NCBI GenBank assembly: GCA_013339765.2
Contig: CM023453.1
Location: 93,589,767-93,653,766, forward strand
DNA from: Haemaphysalis longicornis
Lineage: Eukaryota; Arthropoda; Arachnida; Ixodida; Ixodidae
Length of the DNA: 64,000 bases
Direction of reading: 5' to 3'
Each line of letters starts with the position of its first letter. Positions within the stretch are counted from its first letter, which is position 1. Made by a program: the position numbers and the translations under genes. The notes under the pieces were generated by a model. That model did no database searches. It worked only from the letters and a program-made list of their open reading frames with translations, and had not been told where the DNA came from. Shown one piece after another: positions 23,907 to 34,039 of this stretch.

Positions 23907-26413
23907 CACTCTAAGAAAAAAGGGTAGGAAAAGGGAGGAAATCGAGGGTTTCCTCCCCGGACCAGCGGGCTTCTCCCTTTAGCTAATTACGGCCTCTACG
24001 GCTCTGTATGGCCTCTACGAAACACCAAAATAGGAAAGGAAATAATCTCCCCTGTTGTCTGCAATCTGCTGTCGGCGCCGACGCCAAAAACGAAACCGTT
24101 CATCTTTGCACTGTGGCTTTCGCCGGTCGAGCGCATACGACGACTATGAGCAACACCTCCCCTGCGGTGTGCTGCTTGCGTGTTTTCTCACTGTCTTTTT
24201 TTATTATTACCATGTGCCCGCCACGCTAACGCACGGCTTGCCAGCCGTGTGTTTGAAGCACCTTCTGTGGGCACCGCTGCATGCTCGCTGTGGGCGACTC
24301 ACCTGCGCCGTGTTCAACGTTACCACTGCATTTGTGGACGTTTTATACAGACGCCCAAGTGTAAAAGAGGTCAGCGATGATAGCAAACTGCCCCTATTTT
24401 CGTCAACGAGCACGGACCGCATCATATTGACGGATCAGTTACCAACAACAAAACGCCCCCATTCGGTAACATCTTGGCTGAATGGTTTCCAGACCAGCGG
24501 GGCGCTCTACGCTAAAAGAGCGAAGGCGAGGCAATCAGTGTGATTATCCAAACATACCTGCTATCCTGTTTTGTGAAACGTTTTTTCTCCTTTGAGCTAT
24601 TTTACTCCCTCTTACAAAACCTCAAATTAATAAAAGTTTCCAATAGCACGGGTTACATTTGATGAAATAACAAAACCCACCTAAGGCTCACGCCCTGCCG
24701 TCGGTTATCGAAACAAACAACAGTTTCATTGTTCCTACCTGCATTTTCGGCGATCAGGGTTATGAATACTTTGCCGCCATTTCAATATTTAGTTGTGGCT
24801 TGTGATCATGCGGACATGTCAAAAGTGTACTACATGTTGTGGTGTATACGTGTATTATGCTTACGATGTTGTGTGTTGCGTGTATTGAGCGTTAGCAGTG
24901 CCTTTAATGAAGTGTATGTCGCTCTGTTGTGCTTTGTTTCTTCCCAATATGTGCCCGCCCACATGCGGCGTTCGTGATGTTGGCTATAGTAATATACGTT
25001 ATCCATACAGGAAACCAAGGGAACGCTATGAAGTGCCCACTGATGGTGATGCTTAATAGCTGCCCCTCGCCACCCCTACTTTTTTTGCGCCATATGTCGG
25101 CCATTTTAAAACGTTTACGATGAAATTGCATTACTTTGAGCACGATAGAGGGCGAGCATTGTCATCTACTCGCTCGGACGGGTGCGACAGCGACGGATAC
25201 GTTTTTCGTGTTTTCTACATTGCCTTTGCGCTGAGATTTACGTTTGCAGACAATCCGCGTTTTGGTGCATCGGTTGTAGCAAGGTAAGGCGACTAACAAC
25301 AACTGGTTGTTCTCAAACGGCCGCATTGGATGCTTGTGATCTCGTTTGCTGTGAACGGCGGGGTTACGAGCCTTTCGGAAATAAAGGCGGCATTTTGAAA
25401 CCAATCGGTATGACTTCTACATTGTTTACGGCGGCGCGTTCGCTCTGAACGCGTAGGCGGGGCGCGCAGCGAGACGAATGCAAGAACTTTCAACCATATA
25501 GCGCAAAACACGAGAGACACAGACGAGTAGACACACACGGCGCTAACTTCCAACACCTTTATTGAAAACGATATCACACATATATAGGCAAGAATTCCGC
25601 GACGTCACACACATGCGTAGATCAGCGGGAACGCAAGTAGGCAATCTCTTTTTCTGATAATTTGAGAGAAGTCGAACTTACACAAGAGCTTCCTAACCTG
25701 GTTATCTTTTCCGACTCAATGATTTCACGTGTACACTTGTCTTTACTCTTACACGTGAAATCATTGAGGCGGAAAAGATAACCAGGTTAGGAAGCTCTTG
25801 TGTAAGTTCACCTTCTCTCAAATCACTAGAAAAAGAGATTGCCCACTTGCGTTCGCGCTCATGTACGCATGTGTGTGACGTCATGGAATTCTTGCCTATA
25901 TATGTGTGATATCGTTTTCAATAAAGGTGTTGGAAGTTAGCGCCGTGTGTGTCTACTTGTCTACTTGTCTCGTCTTTTGCGCTATATGGGGTTGAAAGTT
26001 ATGTACCAACAAGCCCAAATTTCTACGCTACGAATGCAAGAAGTCGCGCATATACGAGTGGCGACATCGCTTGCTAAATGCAGTTCTGGTGCTCGGTCGA
26101 TAATTTCTTGGTTATTTTAGCGCATTTTAAGAGCACACAACCAAAGTAACCTACCTATTTGTACTTCTTCGATCCTCAAACCGATCAGCTCACTAAGCCT
26201 TTCTCGCATGACAAGCCTTGCTCGGGTGACGCTGCCAGGGGAGGAACGCTCCTCCATTAGCTCACGAAAGGGGAAATCTTCCTCCACTCCTAGGGGGAGA
26301 AATGCGCTCTCCATCTTAAAGGGAGAATCTTTCTACGTCTTAGGGAGCGATATATGATACATTCCTGTTTCACCCTTAAGGGAGAAACTACCACACCCTT
26401 TTTTCTTTGAGTG
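23907..26413. mobile_element. TIR DNA transposon, non-autonomous, CACTC ends
   Basis: Terminal inverted repeats of 19 bp with one mismatch: 23907-23925 (CACTCTAAGAAAAAAGGGT) and 26395-26413. Flanked by TGTC on both sides (23903-23906 and 26414-26417), a 4-bp target duplication. The host is an LTR whose two halves are recognisable on each side, giving independent support. No transposase is recognised; the ORF at 24055-24543 matches nothing I know. CACT-type ends with 4-bp duplications are known in the CMC (Chapaev-like) group, so that is a candidate class. Subterminal sequence is rich in short AGGGAG/CTCCCT motifs. It contains the Penelope palindrome. Confidence 0.66.
25485..26000. mobile_element. 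Palindromic Penelope-like element tail
   Basis: Two arms of about 250 bp (25485-25733 and 25750-26000) are inverted copies around a 16-nt spacer. The right arm, on the plus strand, encodes TREIIEAEKITRLGSSCV, SSPSLKSLEKEIAHL and stops, then has a 3' end with AATAAAGGTGTTGGAAG. The left arm encodes the same on the minus strand. TREIIEA..I...G..CVS.PS is the segment after the GIY-YIG endonuclease of Penelope-like retroelements. The arms differ at scattered sites, so this is not a recent assembly fold-back. Confidence 0.72.
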
Positions 26414-26599
26414 TGTCTTCAAAACCTTGGCCTTTTCCCATCTCGCCTTTTCGCCCTTCCTTGTTTCTCTCTATAGCTCCACATTGTCCGTTTCTTCCCC
26501 TCCGTTCATTGTGTGCATTCATTTCGGTGTTGGGCTTAATATAAACGTAGTCCAATTTACAGAATATTTTCTTGTTGTATAATTGTCCCCAAACCTGAC

Positions 26600-27195
26600 A
26601 AGAGACGATATATTGTTTGCGACTGCGTTTGTTGAAAATACCGAATATTTCGCGAAACGATTACTACCAACCGATATAAAAGAGTGGCTGCGGCTTAGCA
26701 AGGCTAAAACTGAATATGCAAAGCAAAAGCTTGGCTTAGTCTGGTCAACGCCTCCTACAAATTGGTGCGGTTGAGTATTGGTTTCGCTTGGTTAACCTTT
26801 GATGGCTTAAAGCTGTTCGGTCCCGTGCAATGCTCACAGGAGGAAGCCCTACGAACGTGGTGTTCGCCGAGGTGAACAGCGAACGCGCCGTTTCTCTTCG
26901 CCGGGAGCGAGACGAGTCACGTCGCCCGAGACGACCGAGCGCGCATGCATGGGGGGGGTGGGGGGGTGGGGGTTGGCTGCCGATCAGCTGATCGGCCGCT
27001 ACCGCAGCGGTGGCCCCCGCTCATATAAGCAGAACGACCGAAAAAGAGGCCTTGCTCGCAGTGCCGAAAGCGGGCTCTGAGAATACCGCGATGCACTTCG
27101 AGGGATGCGTCGCCGGGGGTGCGCCTCCGGTCAAAAGGTTAGCTTGCGCATTCTCCGCGAAACCGCTGGACCAAAGTAGTAAAGCTTTGCTGTAA
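26600..27195 (+). repeat. Diverged member of the 1.89-kb unit family
   Basis: Similar to the last about 600 bp of the units at 47731 and 50700: TATGCAAAGCAAAAGCTTGG, TTCGCTTGGTTAACC, GTGCACTTCGAGG-like text, CCGCTGGACCAAAGTAG and AGTAGTAAAGCTTTGCT at the end. Inside are a G-run, an 18-bp palindrome and CATATAAGCAG, a TATA-like site. This promoter-like set suggests the family could derive from an LTR. Confidence 0.5.
26951..26976 (+). repeat. G-tract with quadruplex potential
   Basis: Three long G runs separated by single T bases, followed by GGTTGG. Immediately before the palindrome GCCGATCAGCTGATCGGC at 26981-26998. Confidence 0.6.
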
Positions 27196-27199
27196 AATT

Positions 27200-29150
27200 A
27201 TCCAGGAAGAAATACGGTCAAAACACCGTGGGCAGCATTTCTGAGCTCTATAGTACCATCATATGGGAAGACTGACGGTAAACGGCGCTTCGGCGGGCTC
27301 TGTAACCCTTGGCAGCATAATAAAGTCCGTTTAGTTTATTTGCCTTCGATACGTCATCGCAGACGTCACGAAACAAACTATTTGGCAGGGGAACTAGAAT
27401 TGTGCCCTCAAATGTTTGATTTCTCAGTGAAAGAAGCATCATTTGTCGCCGGATGATTGCTGAGACAGTATCAATCACGAAATATTTCGAATGAATAAAA
27501 CTAGTATATTTTTCTAGTGGCCCATTTAAGAAACCTTGTAATTACTATAACATGACTTCGTTTTAATGGAAAAAGCATTAAATCCCCATAGTTCCGGCGC
27601 ACGAGATGATATCACCAAGCAGGGGATTCGGGCCCGGGAAAAGGAAACAGCAGTGGCGGAGGATGTAAGCACCTTCCGCCCGTGCAAGCCTAGCAGCTTT
27701 GAGAGGTGTTGTTACCGACTGGAGGGAACAGGAGGCGCCTCGCCATGGCAAGCAAATGTAGCGACCATAGGCGGTTGCTTTCCGCGTGCTAGTAAAGCGG
27801 TTTCGTGTGCAGCGATCCGTCATACTTGTGGCTAGAAAGTTGAGACGCCATTGCTTCAGAATAGAAGCAGTTCACGGTATATTTCCTTGATTTCCTCTTA
27901 ATACTTTCACTTGTTATGAGACTTACCAGTGCAGAGAATTTTTGTTCCGGGCTCGTCGTCGTAGCTGGCTAACGAAGTGCGTAAATGTAGAAGTCCGCAA
28001 GTAGAACTGCGTATAATTTAGAATTGCGCACATGTAAAAGCCAGCCACGGTATAAGTTCTTGTCCTCTCTACGCGCTACGTGCCGTAAGCCGTGTTTTCC
28101 AGCCTCGCACCTTACCTTCTCCCGCGAAGCCGTATCTGAGATAAGGCAAACCTCCTCTTTTCTAGCACCCCCCTTCTATCGACTACGAACATGTATCCCC
28201 GAGTTGCCCTACTTGCCGTTCACAGAACTGCTCTTCCCACCCATCAGTACACATGTACTGGGAGTACCATCCACCACACCTACTGCCAAACCTTAGCTAC
28301 CGCATCGCTTCTTATAGGAGGACTGTCTGAGGCGTAGTTACGGCGTAAACGTCTATTCATAGTGGCGAACCGCCTTTTGTTTAGTTAGGGACTCTGGGCG
28401 AGCTATAGTCCGGCCGTCTGATAATGAGACAGTGGCACGACGGCCTGGACCGGTACTGGCGAAAAAATGGTTTTCATTCTGTCTTCCTAAAAGCGAAATG
28501 ATTCAATCTGCGTAGCAACAGAGGTCTCAATAGTGGAGCTCTTCTAATGCTTGGAAATATAGAAGCCTTTTTTGCGTTTGACGTGACGTTCCACTGCTAA
28601 ACGGGAGCTTTTTTCTGCGTGATCAATGGTACACAAGCGGTTGATATTTTGAATTTTACTCCCAGAAATGCATACAATATTTTTTTTCATCACTAAGAGC
28701 ATTATTTACGCTTAACAGTTTGTACAAGAAGGATAAAGTCATAAAGCCAATCAGGGTAAAAAACTGCCGAGATAAAATTTACTTCCTCGAATGTCAACGG
28801 TACAATATAACACTGAGCAGATATTGATGTGCTAGAAACGGATTCCATATAAAATGATTGCATTGTAAAGCTTGCAAAAAAACAGCTAATGCACAACAAA
28901 GATTTACCCGAAGAGCGTTGTCTCTGAATTTACCGAGAATACGGCAATGGGTCTTTATGGATCTATCGCCACCAGCACCAGCTGTGAATATCAAGTGCTT
29001 GGTACAGAGATATGATGCACATGAAAGCCTCCTCTTTCGTAGGCTTTCCATCGCTGTGTCCTGAACTTGTCCCTGCAAACGTATTGCACCCGGCTTGGAA
29101 ATATGAGGCACTTTCAGAAATGCGTCCATGCCCCCATGAATAACGTGGCC
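27200..29150. other. Mostly anonymous
   Basis: Contains the weak S1-like exon at 27690 and a proline-rich 90-codon plus frame at 28024-28296 of unknown nature. No LINE code until about 29240. Confidence 0.4.
27690..27832 (+). pseudogene. Possible degenerate S1 protease N-terminal exon
   Basis: One frame reads GGASPWQANVATIGGC then SKAVSCAAIRHTC, which can be laid on the G-A-S-P-W-Q and SKxxVLTAAHC positions of S1 enzymes. The histidine context is not canonical and a neighbouring frame holds a GVV string. No splice-linked partner exon is seen. Weak. Confidence 0.22.
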
Positions 29151-29617
29151 AGTGTAACGTGACAACAAAACCTGTGTGCTTTTCCCTTCAAATGAACAGC
29201 CGCGCTCTCTCCCGCTGTGTAGCACGTGTGCCACGTCGCTATTTGTTCTTTGTCGCTACGCACCGGGTCATACGCCTGTGCATGGGCCTCCCGAGCACGT
29301 CCTCGGCTGCGGTCACCTACACAGAGGCCGGCACCTGGTCTATCCAGATGCGGGCCATGCAGACGGGGCTGCACCACATCCACCGGCTCCATAACACACC
29401 GGGTGGAGCAGCCGTTCTCCAGCGCTACCGCAGCCGCCCCAACTCGCAGATGTGCATGCTGGCATCCAATCTACGAGAGTAACATTAAGCCCCCGCAGCG
29501 CACACCATCGATACACCACCACCTGGCACCGGGCAAGCTCTTCGCATCAGCACCACGCACTCGAAGATTCGTAGCAAGCGGTCAACACCCACTCGGGCTA
29601 TCCATCAGGACGTTGCT

Positions 29618-30135
29618 TCCCTTCTGGGGAGAGAGAGAGAGACTCTTTATTACAGAGAAAGCAGAGGGGTCTGCCAGTACAAAATCGCCGACATGCTACT
29701 CTGCGGGGAAAAGGGGAGAAGGAAACAAAGGAAGCAGATGGAGGAAGAAGAGTAGGAAACAAGAAAATAAAAACTAAAAAGAAAAGAATAAAAGTTAAAA
29801 ATGAAGATTCCTGTTTAAGTGCGCTGAGTAAAAACTTGACTGTAAATGCTATGGAGATGGCTACAATGTTGTAGCGATGCTAGTGTCCCTCGAGTTACTG
29901 AAATAATGCAGATAGGGCTTTGCGCTGGGAGGAAGGTGAGTGGAATGGTCCAAGCATCAAGCTTAGTGTTAATGGTCCAAGTTGGAGACATTCAATTTTT
30001 TGCTGTAAACGGCCCCTTGATTCAGCATAAGCAGAGCACTGTAGTAATATATGTTTGACGGTCTCGGGTGAGCCACAGTTTATATGTTGGTAGTCTGGCC
30101 TATACGTCAAAGGAACGAATTTGTGCATGGTGCAT
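29618..30135 (-). mobile_element. LINE 3' end inserted in LINE A, opposite strand
   Basis: Minus-strand ORF at 29895-30128 reads INCGSPETVKHILLQCSAY, the zinc-finger-like C-terminus of I-type LINE ORF2, then PSSQRKALSALFQ. It ends at about 29625 with an AATAAAGAGTCTCTCT tail, the typical 3' terminus. Only the last about 500 bp are present (5' truncation). Confidence 0.7.
29627..29645. repeat. GA microsatellite at LINE tail
   Basis: GAGAGAGAGAGA marks the 3' end (minus sense) of the nested LINE at 29618-30135. Confidence 0.7.
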
Positions 30136-31224
30136 TAAGGCACAGTCGATGGTACAGTGTCTCCAGTCGGCGAAGGAGTCCTTCCGGCAGCCTCATTCTC
30201 AGGACGAGACGGTTGGCCTCCTGCAGGTCTACACAGAAACCTCAGTGCAATCGTCTCTGGGCAGAGCTGGTGCCGCCTACACGGCCATGAAGCTGGCGCA
30301 AGTCGAGGGCGCTTCCTGCCCGGCCCCGCCTCCTCCAGCCGTGCAGAGCTGGCCAGGTTGCACCTAGCTGCAGACCTTCCCCTAGAGAAGGGCAACCGGA
30401 TTCAGGTCTCCGTCGTCCTCACCAACTTCCAACCCGCTCTCTTGTGACTGCAAGTGGTAGACCAGCAATCGAGCTCCAGCGGTTACGTGGTGCGGTCGCT
30501 GGCGGCGAAGCTTCACCTGGTGGAGTCCCGGGGTTGTTACCTGCGGCTCCAATGGTGGCCATCTGATATCGGCATCACCGACAATGAGGTGCCTCCTCGT
30601 TGCCGGTGGCGGGAGGCAGGGGCCCCTGCCTCCTGCGAAGGGAGGCAGGAGGCCCCGGCCCATCCGCGACCCGAGGCCATTTGACGCCGCACAACCCATT
30701 CTGGCTCGGGAGGCGGAGACGATGCACCTTGACCGCAGAGTCATCAGCGGCCAAGCTCCGCACATCCGGCATGGCTGCGTCAGCAGGGACGCCCGCTCTA
30801 TACTTTTACCCATGCGGCTTGATTGCTCCAATGTGGGAGCCCACTTGCGCCGACGAGGCCGCCGGTCGTCGCCCACATGAGCTGCCTGCCCAAAGCCCGA
30901 CACCCTGGAGCACAAGCTCGGCTCCTGCAGCCAGCATGACGCCCCGAGAGCAGAGCTTTGGGCCGCACTCCAGCATACCGGGCTGCCCATTCACACCCTG
31001 ACTGACCTTATTTTCCCGACAGGCCCCAACCCCATCCGGCGGGAAGCCTTCCGACTTGTCCTGGCCTTCCTGGGGAATACGAACCTCATCAAAGGCATCA
31101 CGTTGGGGATAAATGGAGCCCAAAGCCTGCCGGCCAGCCAAAGGCACCCCTTACTTTTTCTTTCTCTCCCTTTTTCCCTGTCCCCATTTATTGTCAATCA
31201 ACCGTGATTAATACGTATTGGCAA

Positions 31225-33440
31225 TCAACCATCATCGGGTTCCAAAACAAGCTCAGAAATCGCGATGCGATGACACAACTACAAAATGAAATCATCGATA
31301 CACTACTAACACGACAGACGACAGACAACCGAGCATTCTTGGGTTGGGACCTGCAGCGCGCTTTTGACGAAGGGAGGCACTCTGCAACCCTGGCCAAGTT
31401 GTAACGGCTAATATTGGGCAAGAGAACATATGCGTGCATCAAGGATGTTTTGACGGGGCGGACCGCCGAGATCAACGCCGGTGACCTGCGGCTCAGACAA
31501 GAAGCTCGGCAGTGTCGGTACCCCCCAGAGCTCGGTCATCTCGCGAATATTTTCATCCTTGTAATGGTAGGGCTGGCCGAGCGGCTCGCACGAGTCCCAG
31601 GGGTCCGACACACGATCTATGCCGATGACATAACGCTATCGGTCCCAGGTGGAAGCGACGGACACATCAAGGGTGGATTGCAAGAGGCGGTTGACGCTAT
31701 CAAGGAGCAGCGGGACGGGTCCGGGTTCGTCGTCTCTCCTAGCAAGTCAGAGCTATTGGTGATTCCACCAAAGGGAGTAGCTAGGAAGACGAAAGGCAAG
31801 GATCCTGCGAGAGAGCAAGAGAAAATCAAGATCAAGACGAGCAGCGGTCCCGGAGGTAGGGAAGATCCGAGTGCAGGTTATCCTGATGGAGCTAAAACGA
31901 GGGAACGGCGAGGCGGTCAACCGTATCGCTGCCAAAGTCACCACGGCAGTACGCCTCATGAAGAGGGTGTCAAACATAAAAGCAGGCATTAAGGTAGAAA
32001 GCCTCACCCGGCTACTGCAATCCTTCGCTCTAAGGCACAATACATACTTTCCACAACTGGAGGCAGTGTGAACGTAATAAGATCAACGCTCAGAATGATG
32101 GCTTGGTGAGCTAGTTGGTGCACCATCGTAAAGGGTTAACAGAGCAAAAAGGCGACGACACAAGGAAGATCAGTGCACTCATACGCAAAGCGCAGAAGGC
32201 AGTACTCGAACTTGTCGACTGCGCAAGCACCGAAACGTTCCTCGCTCTTGGAGGACATAACACCTTGGAAGGAATCACGGAGGCGCTGATGATCGCCCAG
32301 CTCGTGCAGCTATCGGTAACAAGAGCGGGTAGACAAGTACGGCGTGACCTAGTCCCGGGGCAATAGGAAGGGGAACCCGAAAATACAGACTTGCCTTTAC
32401 CGGATGCAATTAGCAGAGTGGTACGGGTATATCCGTTGCCAAGAAATATGAACCATTAGTTCAACAAGGAGCGGCGGACTGCGAGAGCGAAGGCGCCCAT
32501 CGATCTCCAGGCCAAAGATAGGGGTGCTGTGTTTGTGGATGCGGCAGAGTATCTGGTTGGCAGAAAGGCATTAGCCGCAGCAGTCGTAGAGGCATCGACT
32601 GCTGCCACACGGAAGGCGGCGTGTGTGCGGACTCGAGTGACGCGCGAGCAGAGGAGGTGGCTGTGCTCTGTGCTTCTAGGATGGCAGTGAAATCTACGCC
32701 AGAAGAATATTGTGTGGTGAAGCTGCACGTGTATTGCGTGTGGCCGATCTCACGAATGAGAGTCGGTGTGTTGTGATCAAGTGGTTTGCGGCGCACATGG
32801 GCAGTGATGTGTCGCATCGCAGCAACGCAAACCACAACGCGACGGCGAATGCGGTGGGGCGTGGACTAACCAACCGCGCCGCGGCTACTGTGGTCGACCT
32901 GACGTGTTGGTGGGAAACCAAGGACCGAATGACCTTAACGAAATCGCGAAGCGGTGCAGACTAGAGAGAAAGACTATGCCGTCACCTCATCCGGGGGTGG
33001 CCCGAGAGGAAGGGGTGATAATTCGATAAATACACACAGGGTCAATACTCATCCCGGTGCTGATGAAGCACGTATGTCCGAGTGTTTATGTGAGTGACCT
33101 GTGTTGTTTGTGCCGAAAGGAGAGAGCCACTGCGGTTCACATTCTTTCGGACTGTGCCAAGAACCCGCACGAAGCTGCAACAATGACAACGATCTCGCCG
33201 CGGCTCCAGGCTGCAATGCGTTGCTACAGTAAAGAGATCCAAGCCTAGGCCGTTCAGCAGATCTCAGCGGCCCTGAAAAGGCAACGACGGAGCGAAACCG
33301 GAGGGAGGCTGCCACCCAAAAACAGGGGCAGGTGCCTTCGACCAAAGGGAGTAGTGAGGCCGCGGCCGGAAGAGAACTGCCAAAACCCTGGAAGACGTCA
33401 TCGCCGCGTCACCGTGACGCCTCCCTTACATGAGACGGGT
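31225..33440 (+). mobile_element. I-type LINE relic B: RT, RNase H, zinc finger
   Basis: Broken ORF2 on the plus strand. RT: IIGFQNKLRNRDAMTQLQNE, FLGWDLQRAFDEGRH (first catalytic Asp, about 31340-31385), and HTIYADDITLSVPGG (the YADD box, about 31612-31650). Later VFVDAAEY and EASTAATRKA, then KWFAAHMGSDVS and HNATANAVGRGL of RNase H (32510-32960), and LCCLCRKERATAVHIL with DCAKNPHEAATM at 33100-33190 (C-x2-C...H..C zinc finger). Several frameshifts and stops. Starts within RT, so 5' truncated. Confidence 0.75.
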
Positions 33441-33536
33441 AACCATTCTGAAGCATTTTTGATAACGTTGCTTGGGTTGCTCGCTCTCGACTCTTCCGTT
33501 CTAGCTAACAATGACATATATCGCTGAGAGAATGGG

Positions 33537-33566
33537 AAGAGAGAGAGAGAGAGGGAGAGAGAGAGA
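33537..33566. repeat. GA microsatellite at left edge of the duplication
   Basis: GAGAGA run directly before the first base shared by copies A and B (AACTTTTAT). In copy B the corresponding position is the assembly gap. Confidence 0.75.
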
Positions 33567-33639
33567 AACTTTTATTGAGCGACTGGGGATAGGGAAGCGT
33601 GGTGGCCGCCGGTTGGAGGTTGGCTTGTCGTCCGTAGTG

Positions 33640-34036
33640 TACCACGGAACATGCACCCTGTGTATCATGCGTGTCGCAGAATAGAACGAGCGCAGGCTCT
33701 ACAGCGACGCCTACCTGTAAGACAAGATATTTTATACGTGGACGCGGGAGAATACCGTCACCACGATGCTTATGCTCTGGCCATCGTTAATCGGCCGGAC
33801 GACCCCCCGTTAGGCTCCCTTACAGTTCGCACCCCTTGCCCTGCCACGGCGGAGGAGGCGTCAATAGCGCTCGCCCTGTCACAAAAGCCGACCCCAACGA
33901 TCGTAATCTCTGATTCAAAGACGGCCGTTCGAAATTTCTGCCTGAGAGAATGGAAGAACGTGAAAAATTACGAAAAGTTATATACGCTGATGGCATTACA
34001 ATCTGAACCAAAAGCAGAACATTACGATTTAAGTTA
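33640..34036 (+). pseudogene. LINE RNase H relic, copy A
   Basis: Frame open from about 33651. Reads RRIERAQALQRRLP, YVDAGEYRHHDAYALAIVN (first Asp of RNase H), EEASIAL (Glu) and ISDSKTAVRNF (second Asp): a retrotransposon-type RNase H as found in I/R1 LINEs. It is only a fragment, preceded by an opposite-strand LINE 3' end (CTTTTATTGAGC after a GA-rich run). Confidence 0.65.
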
Positions 34037-34039
34037 GAT

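Larger units (their letters stand above)
23403..26600 (+). repeat. LTR-like repeat B, interrupted by a TIR element
   Basis: The left part 23403-23906 aligns with 21417-21910, and the right part 26418-26600 aligns with about 21905-22077 (TTCATTGTGTGCATTCATTT, ATTGTCCCCAAACCTGACA). Removing 23907-26413 and one TGTC restores a continuous repeat of about 690 bp. Confidence 0.58.
29150..31190 (+). mobile_element. I/R1-type LINE relic A, split by a nested LINE
   Basis: Plus-strand remains in two parts. 29240-29610 matches the post-RT thumb region (VIRLCMGLPSTSSAAVTY, then QTGLHHIHRL). 30140-31095 holds RNase H (VYTETSVQSSLG, GPASSSRAELARLHLAAD, LRLQWWPSDIGI) and the C-terminal domain DTLEHKLGSCSQHD, FPTGPNPIRREAFRLVLAFL, in several frames. 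31095-31190 looks like a 3' UTR ending in pyrimidine-rich sequence. The parts are separated by an opposite-strand LINE end at 29618-30135. No intact ORF. Confidence 0.68.

Noticed and set aside
24055..24543. 162-codon frame inside the TIR element as a transposase
   Set aside because: No DDE, zinc finger or THAP motif seen; it is rich in low-complexity text and has no shared domain.
29227..29777. 183-codon arginine-rich plus frame
   Set aside because: An alternate frame of the LINE thumb region; the family-like text is in the frame with VIRLCMGLP.
30382..30990. 202-codon minus frame
   Set aside because: Antisense shadow of the plus-strand LINE RNase H and C-terminal region in GC-rich DNA.
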